64,000 nt of DNA from Seriola aureovittata. Taxonomy: Eukaryota > Chordata > Actinopteri > Carangiformes > Carangidae. The position numbers and the translations under genes were made by a program. Positions within the stretch are counted from its first letter, which is position 1. Each line of letters opens with the position of its first letter. Under the pieces are notes generated by a model. The model saw only the letters and a list, made by a program, of their open reading frames with translations. It was not told the DNA's origin and ran no database searches. Shown piece by piece: positions 22,212 through 35,096 of this stretch. The stretch is taken from contig NC_079377.1 of assembly GCF_021018895.1 (NCBI RefSeq), positions 23,612,501 through 23,676,500 on the forward strand, given 5' to 3'.

Positions 22212-23924
22212 GATGGTTTATAAACAACCTGTTAATGCCCGTAAAGACTTGCAGGTCTTCATCTCACAGCTCAGCATGGGAACTTTTCACTTCAGGTTCA
22301 ATATTCAGAACTAATTAGCTGATATTCTGCAGATATATTAACAGATGTAGACTCCTGCTAACCTCGCCATAATAACACAAGCCAAAAGATGATCCCACAG
22401 TGTAAACCCTCTTATGATCACATTGAATGTGTTTGACAGATAAAGATGATTTTTTTATTTCTTTTTTATTCTCTCTGAGTTTCACACTCGGAGGGGAAGC
22501 CACTGATCTTCCAGTGAGGCACCTCTGCTGCACCAGCAATTCTTTTTCACCACCAGATCTGAGACACTCAAAGAGATCTCTGCCGGGTATATCCGTCTCT
22601 GGAGTACTCTCTCTCACAAAAAATACTAGCCACCCCCCCCCCCCCCGACACCCCCCACCCCTACCCGTCCTTCTCCTTAACGCTCCCTTTGTCTCCCGCC
22701 CCCTCCCTCTCTTTATTTCTGCGAGGGACATGAGATAAAAATCATCAGCGTTGCTGGAGGAGACACAGAGGGTGTGAAGAGACAGACTACAGCAGAGAGA
22801 CAAAGATGTCTGGAGGGAGGACTTGATGGATTGAAAGGCAGGGAGGGAGGACAGACACTAAGCAGGTACACTGTCGTCCACTGATCATATCTCTACCTTT
22901 TTTTTTTGTTCTTTTTTTTTTTTTTGCTGTTTCGGGCCGGGGAATGTAAAGCGTCCAAATGTGTAAAGAGAAAATATTTGCAGCTTTGCAGCAAAGAGCC
23001 GTGCACATACAGCGACACGAGCACGTTGCCAAAAATGATTGCCTTATCGCAAACATCATTTTAAACACCTGTCAGCTCCGCAGAGAGCAGCCACATTTCA
23101 GCTTTGAACATGAAATCTTGAACATTTGATTTACACCCCCACAGGATCTGTTTGACAAAGAAAAAGAAATCCTAAAAACTGATTTTATTTGTTTTGTGTC
23201 ATGTCTACTCACAGTAGATAAGGATTCAAATTGCTTTAATTTTTATTCAACAAAACATGGACACATGAGATAAGCAGACCTTAAACTCCAACCTTAATTA
23301 TCCAAACTCAAAGTTGTGGGTGGTGGAGCTTGTTGGTGGCAGCACACAGCTAGAAAGTCTGATTCTAACTGGCAAGTCTGAAAGGTCATTAAGTAAAAGA
23401 CAGAAGAAAAAAATCTTTTTTGTGAATAAAAAGGCTTTTGAATGATGTTACGTTTTGTTATTTTCTGCTGTACAGGTAACAAACTGATCATCATCCATCG
23501 CTCAGAGAGACACCGAGGAGGTGATGATCTGGTGTCCGTGCACTGACCTCACGACGGACACGCAAAGGTCAAAACAGCAGAGACAGTGGAGTGATCATAA
23601 CAATCTTTGCTTCCTTAATAAAAACCAATTTAATCCTTTTCAAAAGTTATCACTGCGAGTGTCATTGTAGGAAGAGTCATATTGGTTGTTTTTGGAGGCA
23701 ACTTACTCAAGTACTAGAGGACTGATAGTAAAACTAAACTAAAACACTTGTTTAAAGTTGGAAAGATCATCGTCTTGGTTAAATATTGAAATGCAGAGCC
23801 AGCATTAACGGTCGTCTCAGACGAAGCTGTGTTCCTCAGCATCAACTCTAAATGCTTTCAAGTTCCTCTCCAGACTACTTCCTACTTGCTCACTGAGAAA
23901 TCTGGATCAGGTCTTGTGCCCCCC
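22212..23924. other. No gene recognised
   Basis: A C-run lies at 22633-22646 and T-runs at 22899-22925. The minus-strand 162-codon frame at 22315-22803 includes the C-run as polyglycine and has no recognisable family. Confidence 0.45.
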
Positions 23925-24010
23925 GCCAACCACCGCTGCTTCCTCCAGGTCGACAGGTGAAACATCAGAGAGACTCATCATTCATCGTCAGCGGCGGCAC
24001 TGGGTATTTA
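23925..24010 (+). repeat. Dispersed repeat family 4, fragment 2
   Basis: Carries TCCTCCAGGTCGACAGGTGA followed at once by AACATCAGAGAGACTC, matching the two blocks at 10376-10470. It lacks the 35 bases between them there. Confidence 0.5.
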
Positions 24011-25390
24011 CTGGAAACTGTTGAGTGGTCCTGTATAAACAGGACACTGAGCTGTCAGAGGGTGAAGTAAGAACCTGAACTAGTCTGACGGGTCTCTAAA
24101 ACAAACAGTGAGTTATTAATACTGTATGTCTGCGGTGAGACTAAAACGAAGGCACCAATCTGCTTTGGTTGCATAGATAATACGTTTTATGGAGACTGCC
24201 TTTGACTAGAGAGGCAGACAGAGTCGCCAGAGGGAGAGGAGGTGAGGAAGAAAGGTTCAGCGATGGAAGATAGAAGTCCAGAGGAAATGTCACCGGCCCC
24301 CGCGGAGGCAAACGTATGGTCTCAGTATGAACCTACACACATGCGCAGACGCACACGCTTGGGTATTGCAGAGATGATGGGGACTTGAAGAACCTGAAAG
24401 GTTAATTAGTCACCATGGGGGGAAACTCAAAGGGTGTCAGCTCAGACTCTCCCTCATCAGTCTCTTGCTGTCTCCAGGCCTCAGCTCCCTGCTGCGTTTT
24501 TTGATTTCAGGCTCAAGGAATAGACCACTTGTGATCTAAATTAAGAAGTTGAATAAAAAATAATGGGTTAGCTCATTACCAAGAAAGGGTGGGGGGGAGG
24601 AAATTGACAGAAGCCTGGAAAATACAGATAGAGACTGAAATCCAGATATGCTCACAGCGTGGGAGCAGGTCTGAGGGTTACGTATACATTCGTTCATCTG
24701 CCCAGGTAGCTACAAACTGGACTATTTCACATGCTCTAATTGACGCGTAGTACCACTTACTGCGCCCAACCCATCAATCAGTCTCTACTGAAGTACAAAT
24801 CTCATAAGTCTCTGGGGCTTCCCTCACTAAGACAGGCTCAGACGACGAGAACAGATAAAGACGGATTCTTAATTCAAACTTTGAAGTAAATGCATCTTTG
24901 GACAATTATACAGTGTGAAAACAAACTGCAAATATTGACCTACGAAGGTTAATTAAAAGGTACAAAGGCTTCTTCTTCTAATTTGATGTCCCAGACAGGC
25001 CTGTTTATAATTCACTTAAGTGGTATGGTTCATTTTGACAGCGTTCTCGCATTCTGTGAAGATACTGATTGGCCTGAAGAAAACGCTAATTAAAGGTCAG
25101 AAGTAAAAAAAAAAAAATTTAAAAAACAGCTGCAACACTGTCCAGTTTTAATGAAAGTTAAACAAACCAAGGGTCTTGTTGCTGATTAGTCCAATATTGT
25201 GCCTGCATTGTGTCATAGAGAGCTTGTTATGTACATGTTAGCACCCAGTCACAGCAGCAGTGTCAGAGCCGCATCATATTATTGCCGACTGTCACAACAA
25301 CAAAACACAAGCATCAAGTTAAGAATATCTCATCAGGATGAAGAGCAACTCTTCAGCTGTTTTCTCAAAGAAAAAACATGGCCATCTTTG
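24011..25390. other. No gene recognised
   Basis: Unique-looking sequence. No gene or repeat family was identified. Confidence 0.5.
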
Positions 25391-25834
25391 TTGATGTCCC
25401 ATATAGTATCAAAGTTAATCTCTGTGTCTGTTTTTGATTATAAAGCAGGTCTAGTTTCAATATTAATACAGTGTTAAAAGTTAAGTATCAAAGCGCTCAG
25501 TCCACAGAGAAACGCAGATCAGAAACTGATCTTTAAAACCAGCCGGACCAAGACTTCTGTAACTTTGTGATGTCACAACAAAGCAGTCACAGCTCTCAGC
25601 CATGCCCCAAGCCCCGCCCACCTGGACCCCACCTGAAATCTGCTATAGTTTTATTCAATCACTCAGAAAAACGGTCAGCCAATCAGAAGAGAGGCTCAGA
25701 GCCTGTTGTAACTAGAGCTCCGGAGAGAAGCCTGAGAGAGGAAATGTAAAACTGCACCGACACACTTTTTTGGTGCCTAAAACAAACAAATATATCTTGA
25801 CCACAGGAAAAGTGTAACATATGGGACCTTTTAA
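25391..25834 (+). mobile_element. TTAA-flanked MITE family 1, copy 1
   Basis: A 444-bp non-coding element. The left end is decayed (TTGATGTCCCATATAG) and the right end reads CATATGGGACCTTTTAA. The body shares long blocks with copies 2 to 4: CTCAGTCCACAGAGAAA, TTTGTGATGTCACAACAAAG, AAGCCCCGCCCACCTGGA and CAGCCAATCAGAAGAGAG. Terminal repeats of the form AAAGGTCCCATAT next to TTAA suggest a piggyBac-type non-autonomous element. TTAA targeting is a hallmark of that superfamily, but the assignment is inferred. Confidence 0.75.
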
Positions 25835-26412
25835 TGACTTCCTGATGACAGTGGAGGGTTTTTCAGCCTGTTGAGGAGCGCGTATTGACTGGACAGTGAT
25901 AAAAACCGAGCGAGTGGCTGTCACACTCGGAGAGTTCAACAGCACATAAAAACCAACACTTGACAAACAGATGAACAGACACAGTAGTGGTGCTTACAGT
26001 AAGTTGTTATTATCTACAGGACAGATATTGAAAAGGATTTTGGATATTACAAGTGAGTGGCGTGGAGACCCCTCGTAGACGGGGACAGTGTGTAGCATGT
26101 GTCTTATGCCGGCGGGCCACAGTGGCGAGACATAAATATATTCTAATAGCTGACAGCTTCACTGTTGGTCTTTGGCCATTAAAGTAAATGTTATCTCATT
26201 GGTTGTCTAGATGCAGGCGATGGATTTATTCATTTGTTTTTTTTAATGTTAAATACTTCAGATAGTTGATGACTTTCCTGTGGTAAAGAGACGGAGGTTC
26301 AACCAGTAGAATTATTGCGGTTGGAAGTTGCTAAGCTAAGGGTACAGTCTCTTTTTGCTCACATATTTTTGCTGAATAGCTAATTATAAATGAGTTATCA
26401 TTATTACCCCAT

Positions 26413-26414
<2 letters not shown>
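25835..26414. other. No gene recognised
   Basis: AT-leaning sequence with nothing identified. Confidence 0.5.
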
Positions 26415-26455
<41 letters not shown>

Positions 26456-26462
26456 GTGTGCA
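26415..26462. repeat. (GT)23 microsatellite
   Basis: A GT run with one CG interruption near its end. Confidence 0.95.
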
Positions 26463-28063
26463 TTTCCCCAATGTATCCTGAAAAACCAATTTGCTCATCT
26501 ACTTTGAATCCACACAATACCACTGAATCTAAATGCAATCCTAATGTTTCCTCGTTCCACAGTTTCGAATTTAATGGGAAATTGTAAAGTCTGCCAGCGC
26601 TCAGCAGATTTGGAAAGTTATGTTGAATGATTGATAGTCAGAATCCAATAATCATAAAAGTCTGTGACCTTCTGGCTCTTTCCCACAGTTGGCTGAAGTC
26701 GACTTAATATGGATCACTCACTAGTCTTGACTAAGAGACGTGGAAAATGCCACCGACTGTCCCTGAAGAATCATCCAGACAGCTGAGGAAGTATTAGTCA
26801 ACATTAGAATAGTTCCCAGAAATTTCCTTTCAAACCAAAGTCAGACTGAGATAAAATGGCTTCAGATGCTGCATTCAGATTGTCTTCCTTTGGTCCACTG
26901 TGGCTCAGACTGAGGCGCGGTACCACTGGGGATTAACACAGGGATGCAGTATTTCCCACTGGTCTTATCTCAGACTGAAGGCTCGGTTCCAAATGAAATA
27001 AAACGCTGCAACAAATCGCTGCAAATGAATTTTAAATAACAGGAATCTTAAAGTCTAACTGTATATACGCATGGAGGCTGCAGGGAAAGCTTCTTCTCTA
27101 CCCCTGATGTCAGTATGAGCCAACAGTGGCGCTCAGCTCACGACTTTGTAGAGCTGAAAATAGAACAACAGCGATGGAATACATTTCTCAGTCTCGTTCT
27201 CAGTCTCTCACCCTTCTCGAAAACTCGCCGCACTGTCGGGACGAGGCTCAGATGCACGTCGCCGGACACTCAGGCGAATAAACAGGCTGAAAGAAAAAAG
27301 CTGTAGCCTTGTTAAAATCTCACATATGGGCTGAAAACAGGCGCAGGCTGAGTACAGTTTGTTTTCTGTTTTTTTTTCATGAACCAGTTCAGTTTATTTT
27401 GAGCCATTTAATAGATTATACAGCATCACATCGCCTCCTTAGAGCAGAATAGCAACCAAAATTTAGCAATTTAACACATGAATTTGATTGATGGCTTTAC
27501 TTTTAGTCCCTTTGCAAACATCACTTCTCTCTACTTTCTCTTTCTGCTTCTTTTTTCTTTTGTGAGTGTGTGTTTAAAGAAACTCTCTCCCAATAGTACT
27601 CGGCTCTGCCTTTGATTATTGGAGAAGACAGAGCATCTGAATTCATCCACCAGGCCATTAATCTGTGACTGGGTCTGAGAGATGAGGGAGCCTTCAGTGG
27701 AGACCCGCGGGGGAATTATCTGCTCGCTTCAGCCCCGCCACAGAGACCCACTGCTGGGGTCTGACCACACTCGCCAGCGGCCACCTGGGGCAGCGACTGT
27801 GGACACTGATGCGGAGAGAAACTCGACTGATGCAACAGACAGTTTCTGAATTTACTTAAATGTTGAAGCCATGTTTCTTACTGTTGTGGGCTTCAAGAAA
27901 ACTTTAATAAGAAGAGAACTAACCTCAACATCTTCCACTGACACAAGAAAGAGTTTGGAGCAAAGACTAACTTGTCTTGTGATGTCACAAGCTTCATTAA
28001 CGATATCTTCAAAATGGAAAAAAAACAAAAACATTTTCAAGTCTGCCACGAAACAACTAGCTA
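26463..28063. other. No gene recognised
   Basis: The part at about 27600-27800 is complex and GC-rich but has no long open frame. Nothing was identified. Confidence 0.45.
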
Positions 28064-28242
28064 ACTAGCTAACTAGCTAACGGCGGTCCAGCTGTACCGT
28101 CTTCCTGCTTTCCGATGCCCAGAGGACGTATTATAACCTCGTGTTGTAAACGCAACAATGATTGAAGCTCTCAGCAAGACGGGTAAGTAAACAGCTGTTA
28201 ATGCTAACGTTAGCTACGTAGCAAAACTTACAAATAGCTTTT
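28064..28242 (+). repeat. Dispersed repeat family 2, fragment A
   Basis: Begins with three AACTAGCT units (28064-28081). It shares with the 62.2-62.6 kb copy the block ATTATAACCTCGTGTTGTAAA, and with the 61.5-61.7 kb copy the block AAGTAAACAGCTGTTAATG...TTACAAATAGC. A short related piece (GCTAACGTTGGCTTTGTAAC) lies at about 28349. No coding capacity. Confidence 0.65.
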
Positions 28243-30062
28243 TGAGATCTGCACAGTAGTCTACATTTTAAACCTTTGAATTAATATTTTTCAATTTTTC
28301 TTTTAGTCTCTGTCTCTGTATCTAAAGCATTGTAAAGCACAGGTGATGCTAACGTTGGCTTTGTAACAATAGCTCCCTTTTTAAAATGTTATGAAACTAC
28401 TTACTTTTATTTGAGTATCATGATCATGATCTTGATTTCTGTACGCTAAAGAAAATCTACATTTACTTTGATGCTATTCCTTGAAACTCAAATTTAACAT
28501 TTGATCTTTAAACTGTCAGATGTTTTAACTTGGTTAACATTTCTGAGGTGGATGGGGGCAAGTGACAGATCCTTAAAGAAAGATAAAAGACTTGACTCAT
28601 TAGAATTTAATGATAACTGTAGTTGAGGGATGTCTATTCTCTCCTTTGCTCCTGCTGGTGATTCATTATGAACATCTCTCATTTGACGCCACACATCATT
28701 TTTCTTGATGTTGGCTCTTTCTTTTTTTTTCTTCATATTTTCTTGTCCTCCAAACTGAGCTGAGGTTGTATGAGAGCTGCTGACATGTGATGGATGAAGT
28801 CATCACTGTCCTTACTGGCACAAAAGAAAGAAGGTTATTGGGGGGAAATCAAGTTTTAAGGCCGGAAAAATCGGCATACACGTTTGACCTTTTTTACTGA
28901 AACAACCACAGCACCTGTGTTTACATGCTGCTGCTCTGGTGTCACATCGCTCTCCCACACACTATTATATTTTCGAACCAAGTCTGTGTGTGAATGTGTC
29001 AGAACGGTGGTGAGTGGCGACAAACATCAAACCATCAGCGCAGGGACCTCGGCGGCTGCGACTATGAAAAGCTTCTGTGAAAATATCCCTAAACCTTTTT
29101 CTTTCTTTCTTTCTTTTTTTAAACATTGTAATCCATGTCATGTGTGCTTGTGCTTATTCTCTATTTTACTGTATGGGTAATGCTTTTGTTAGGCTACTTA
29201 TGGAATTATGTCTACTTATACAAAGTGAAGATCCTGGGTATGAAGTAGAAGGTTATGGAAATATTGGGAGTCATGGTTGGGGGTGGGGGTGTGGGGGGGT
29301 GTTAGTATTAATGTTTTATATTTTCTCTTAATGGGATGATCGGTGCTTCTACTATACAAATGAGTTGCTGTTGAGTTTGACATAAGAAATATAAATGAAA
29401 CATTTCTCCAGCGAGTATTGCAGATATTACTCATGTACATGAACTTTTTCTTAGAAATCATTGGAATTTCGATGTAAGAGTTATGTAGTGGTACGTAACG
29501 AGTACAACAGCTGAGTCCTGTGGGTTGACCTTTGGTCCTGTAGCTACTCTTTATTTACCTCAGCATCAATGATTGAGCCTCCTGTTCAGCTGAATTCAAT
29601 ATTAAATGACTTGAACGGCGCGCCAGCCAACAAAGTGTGATACTACTGAGCTTTAAGTGTTGATTTTTAATGTGTGAAAATAGAAATATGGTGAGAAACT
29701 TGTTAGTTCTAGTACAGCGGCTGTTTTAAACAGACTTTATTTGCACCGCCAGCCAGGACAGGCGCAAAGGGCTGACTGACATTTGTATAAAGTAGGGATT
29801 TAGTTATCTACATATCGCTTCTTCCCTCTCTTACTCAGGACTTGTCTGCCGGCTTTGGTCCGCGGTTCCTGTCTGCGTTTCATCCAGCTCGCTTTTATCT
29901 GGGTCTACATCCTCCTGGAGACTCAGCCAGTGTTCGCAGAGTCTTTGTTCATAACTGTTTTAGCATCATGTGTTTTCTATGACTAACTGCAGCACCCACT
30001 CTCAGCACCTCTGCTCTCTTTCTTCTCTCTCTGTGTGAATGATGGGCTGGAGTTTGCCTCAG
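28243..30062. other. No gene recognised
   Basis: AT-rich sequence with a TTTC run at 29097-29120 and a G-rich stretch at 29279-29300. No gene was identified. Confidence 0.5.
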
Positions 30063-30072
30063 AGTGTGTGTG

Positions 30073-30107
<35 letters not shown>

Positions 30108-30109
30108 GT
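30063..30109. repeat. (GT)22 microsatellite
   Basis: A GT run with one TTT interruption. Confidence 0.95.
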
Positions 30110-30589
30110 AGTTTTATCTTCTTTCCATGGTTCAGAGCTGGTTTTGTGGTCGAGGCTGTAGCAGCTCTTGGCAGCATGTGAAAGTTGCCTGATGTTTTCT
30201 TTATTGATCCACATTATTCCCACTATACACCTGCACCTTCTGCTTTCAACTCTTTGACTTAAAACATTTAATTTGCACTGACTGTACCAGGGTTTTTTCT
30301 CTGCACAGGCCCTCTGAAGTGCACGGCTGAATATTGTGTTTGTTTCACTTCAGTTTGTCACCTTGTAATTCTTGTTTGCATATTTTATATTTCTACATTT
30401 TATAATTCTACCATTGCTACCTGTGTTATAAGGAATCGTTCTTCGTTTAAACTGGTGGTAATACACTTTTTTTTTCTTTTAATATGTTTTAATCCTGTTT
30501 TGTCACCATCAAAAATCGACGTCTAAAGATAGAGGCTCTCCAACAACGTGAACAACCACACATGTCGTTTTCTTTTCCAACCGTCTGAT
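30110..30589. other. No gene recognised
   Basis: AT-rich sequence with nothing identified. Confidence 0.5.
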
Positions 30590-31085
30590 ACGACCCATGG
30601 GAATGTGTCCTGAAATGACGGCAGCAGGTATATATACCGGACCTTGGTTGTCGTGGTTACAATAACAAACACGCACACCGTACCGAGAGCGGCGTCACCA
30701 TGGTGGACGCTCGGTTAGGTTTAAGAAAAGATCACGATTTGGGTTAAAATAAGTACTTCCTCAACATTAGATGATCTTTGTTGTCATGGTTACAATGATG
30801 ACAACATAGTTAACAGTCATGGATAATACAAACAACATAAACAGCTACTTTCACATGGGAATCGAACACCGCTCTCCCGTGTCGTGTTCATCCATCCACC
30901 ACAACCTCCTCCTGACGTGGACTCTGTCTCTCTGTCTCTCTCTCTGTCTCTCTGTCTCTCTCTCTGTCTCTCTGTCTCTCTGTCTCTCCGTCTCTCCGTC
31001 TCTCTGTAAACTACGTCACCGACACTTTTCTCTTTGCTCCTGTCTTTATAACTACGACCACCAGATGTGGCTTAACAACAAAACC
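30590..31085 (+). repeat. Dispersed repeat family 3, copy 2 with internal array
   Basis: The reverse-complement counterpart of 5340-5760. It shares the blocks GGTTACAATAA, TTTGGGTTAAAATAAGTAC, GTCATGGATAA, CACATGGGAATCGAAC, CACAACCTCCTCCTGACG and GACTCTGTCTCTC. The TCTCTGTC motif present once in copy 1 is expanded here to an array of about 80 bp (30924-31006). The element then continues with ACTACGTCA... as in copy 1. Confidence 0.75.
30924..31006 (+). repeat. (TCTCTGTC)n minisatellite inside family 3
   Basis: Roughly ten TCTCTGTC-type octamers with C/T variants, contained wholly within the dispersed repeat copy. Confidence 0.9.
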
Positions 31086-31875
31086 ACCTATGGTCTCAGG
31101 CTGTCATATCTCACAAAGTCATTTTGGTAAAGCTCGTTGGGAGAGAAGCATAATTTGGGTTTCCACTCATTTTAAACCAAATTTAACCAATAAATAATAA
31201 TAAAAAAACATTACACGTACCAGCTTTTTACTGATGCATACATCATGTGTGACCACTGTTATTCTGTCATCCGCATATCTGATCATAAATCATAAGCATC
31301 AATAAATCCAACACCAGTATTCTTCAATATAACTGCATATAGAATATACGTCAAACATAAAAAGCTCATAGTAAACTTATAATTTATCCCAGCATGCTAG
31401 GCAGAAGCTGATTTAGTTCCCATGCAGAGCCTCCACTGGTGCTTTGGAACACAGTCAAGAAGCTTGTATAAGGGCCCTTCCCTTGGCATTTGATGGATGA
31501 ACCAATGTAAAAAAAAAAAAAAAAAGTAGGGGTAATAAAACACCACAACACTGAAGATATATTTTTTTTACTTCAATTTTGCATTCCAATGATTTGAAAT
31601 TGTTTCCCTGCGCACGGTGTGTCGATCTCCGCTACCTATTCACCCGATGAGCGAGCACTATCTGAGGAGAGGATTTATGCCTGCATCATTTGGCAGTTCG
31701 TCTTTGTGATAGCAAAGATATGAAAAATGTGTTCCTGTGAGAGAGCAATTTATAATTATTTTTCCAGTAGGGTTCCTGGAGAAACACTCTGGTGGAGGAG
31801 ACACAGAAAATAATAATTAGTTGAACAGAAATGTGTGACACGTTCAACACACTCCCCCTTTTTTCTCTCAGCCAA
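31086..31875. other. No gene recognised
   Basis: AT-rich sequence with an A-run at 31508-31525. Nothing was identified. Confidence 0.5.
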
Positions 31876-31898
31876 ACACGCACGCACATGCACGCACG

Positions 31899-31950
<52 letters not shown>
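31876..31950. repeat. (CA)n with CGCACGCA start
   Basis: A compound CGCA/CA array of about 75 bp. Poly(TH)/poly(CV) frames across it are artefacts. Confidence 0.95.
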
Positions 31951-32433
31951 GATTTTGGTATTAATCCAGTTGATTGTGTTCTCATGCACAATTCACCAGT
32001 ATTTTTCAACAGCCTTAATGAGCCTTGCCCAACCTCATGGTCAACAAACCAACCTCACTGTGTTTCCTTCCCCTTCTGCACCTCTCTACATTTCACGCAG
32101 GTTAATTAGGCGTTTTCTTTTCTTTTTTTTTTTTCTTCTTCTACTCTCCAGAGATGCACGTATACATTTTTTTTTCTGCTTTTCAACGTGCACACTTGCC
32201 CTTATGGGGGCAGGTTAGCGTGTGGAGTCAGGTCTCAAGGACACCAACCTGACAATGGATGAGGACTGTTAATATAATGCAATTCAAAAATGCATTATAT
32301 TTTCCTCCCCAGTTGTGGTGCTTCATGTCCCCCTCTCCCTGGCCTTGTATACAGCCCCTTCATGGCTGGAGTGAGGCCCCGACTGCCAGTGTAATATAAT
32401 CCTTCACCTCCCATAGCAATTACAGAGCAGAAA

Positions 32434-32434
<1 letters not shown>
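31951..32434. other. No gene; small perfect hairpin
   Basis: Contains AATATAATGCA, nine bases, then TGCATTATATT at about 32272-32302, a perfect 11-bp stem. T-runs lie at 32115-32175. No gene was identified. Confidence 0.5.

Positions 32435-32519
<85 letters not shown>
32435..32519. repeat. (CA)42 microsatellite
   Basis: 85 bp of uninterrupted AC/CA. Confidence 0.97.
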
Positions 32520-32521
<2 letters not shown>

Positions 32522-33745
32522 GAGATAGAGAAACGGTGAAATCTAATGTGATCTAATATGAATTGTGAACTGTGGATCTCTGCACCGCTGCAGCTGGCGC
32601 TTTAGCTGAATTGGTGGGTGTTGTCCTCTGAGATGGTTTGAGCTCCTATGTTTATTAACTGGACCATATCATCATGACACCTCCACATCAGTGCACATAT
32701 CTACCTGTCTGCCTGTTCATTAGAGTTTACTTCTCTCCGTCTAGATTTGATCGATTTGGAAATGCAAGAAGCTTATTGATTGATTGACTGATAATACTGA
32801 TATGAATGTGGGTTAGAGCACTATATAATAAATCTAATTACACAGAAAGGGCATTGAGCGTCACTGCAACCCAATCAGACCATACCAACACACACACACA
32901 ACTCCAACATGTCGCAGAGTCTCTCAGGTTGAGTGCAGGGTTCAATAAACTTCGCAATTAGAGAAGTCATGAAGCGATGAAGCTGATGATGATGGCTGAG
33001 ATTTGCCTTGTGCTGCTGCCGCCGCCGAGCTTTATTAACAAACCGTGATGAATTTTCCGAGAGTGGCCTCTCGGTGTGGCACGCTCACGACGTACAGGAA
33101 GCAGCAGGAGGGAAAACAAGACGATGATTTGCCACCGCCACTTTAAAATAATTTGAACCCACATTAAAAATCTAATTACTAAAAAGTCTGACTTTACAAA
33201 TACATACATTAACATACGTCAATCATTATTTGTAAGTTAGGTCGACTCGATTAGAAGGGAAGGGAACTCCACATGGGACAAATTCCCATTTGTCCTATTT
33301 GTAACTACCACTAGTAGCTCAGCATGTCCCCCCCCCCCCCATCAACAACATGACAGGAATGCTGTATTAAACCTCAGTTGGAGAATGATGGTGTTCTGTT
33401 GGAGGTAATTCCTTCAACTTTTCCTGCCTGTTTTTTCAATCTTAAATTCCTTGGTATTTATTACACCGTGGCAAACAGGACGAACTGTATCTGTGTCACA
33501 GTGCAGCCATCTGGAATATGGCTTCACATGGAATATGTGAAATGTAAAATATAGAGTAGTTTGCACCGCAGAGCCAGATATACGCCTCTGGTGACACCCT
33601 GGACCCCACAGAGCTGATGAGGCTAAATTCAAATCCTTATGCAGCTGTGGTGAAGAAAAATCAATTAGACAGCAGCAGTAAATGAGGCCAGTGTGTTTGT
33701 TATGTGAAACTCTGAGGATTTCTTTTTTTTTTTCTCTTTGTTGTT
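32520..33745. other. No gene recognised
   Basis: Unique-looking sequence with a C-run at about 33327-33340. Nothing was identified. Confidence 0.5.
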
Positions 33746-33748
33746 TGT

Positions 33749-33799
<51 letters not shown>
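33746..33799. repeat. (GT)26 microsatellite
   Basis: A GT array with one early TTT interruption. It lies 120 bp from, and complementary to, the long CA array that follows. Confidence 0.95.
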
Positions 33800-33800
<1 letters not shown>

Positions 33801-33920
33801 TGGCTGGATGTGCTCCACTCTTTCTGGCTGAGTCTTGTTCACTTTACATCTGGGCCGCGGTGGAACAAAAGGGCAGACACCCAAGAGGCAGCGCGAGCAT
33901 TAGCACAATGATTATGATCC

Positions 33921-34350
<430 letters not shown>

Positions 34351-34383
<33 letters not shown>

Positions 34384-34414
34384 GTCTGTCTGTCTGTCTC
34401 TCGGTCTGTCTATC
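34351..34414. repeat. (TATC)8(TGTC)4 tetranucleotide array
   Basis: TATC units change to TGTC units and then degrade. Confidence 0.95.
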
Positions 34415-34540
34415 AGGACAGGGATTGGTGAAATGAAAGTGAAGCAGTCATACTTCTATCAGACTCTAAATTTAGCTCCCGCTGCAATGCAGGTGACAAC
34501 CCAAAGCCAGCAGCAACACACTCCCACTCTCTCACACACA

Positions 34541-34546
<6 letters not shown>

Positions 34547-34571
<25 letters not shown>

Positions 34572-34574
34572 ACG
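34547..34574. repeat. (CA)14 microsatellite
   Basis: A CA run preceded by CTCTCACACA units. Confidence 0.95.
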
Positions 34575-34835
34575 CAGCCTAGCCACCAACAGAGTGAAAA
34601 GAAAGCATCCCAGCTGTTTCTGTAGCAAAATGAAAAGGCACTTTAATCTGCCAGTCTCCCCGACCCTGGTGGCCATCTCGCCTCCTTTTCTCTCCTCTGC
34701 ACTGAAAAAGGTTACAGGTACCACAGAGCAGCCATCACGCTTCATTTCCTTTCAGACGCATCTCATTTACTGCTCTGTGTAGTTCGCCTGTATGGATTTA
34801 TGACGTGGGCAGATGCCCTTTGGGTAAATGAAATA

Positions 34836-34916
34836 AATAAAGAAAAACAAATAAATAAATAAATAAAAGGTTAATGTGCTTGGATTGTTAATACTCTCTC
34901 TCTCTCTACACATGTA

Positions 34917-34954
<38 letters not shown>
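34836..34954. repeat. (AAAT)n, (CT)n and (TA)18 cluster
   Basis: AAAT repeats at about 34836-34867, a short CT run at 34895-34908 and uninterrupted TA at about 34919-34954. Confidence 0.9.
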
Positions 34955-34955
<1 letters not shown>

Positions 34956-35049
34956 TCTATAAACTCTATATACTTTTTACTTTTTCTTTTTTTTTTTAAT
35001 TTCTGTTCCGCATCTCCGAGCCGGCTGCAAAGATTGTTTGGAGGTAGAG

Positions 35050-35050
<1 letters not shown>

Positions 35051-35095
<45 letters not shown>
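35051..35095. repeat. (CT)22 microsatellite
   Basis: An uninterrupted CT run inside a longer pyrimidine-rich stretch. Confidence 0.95.
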
Positions 35096-35096
<1 letters not shown>

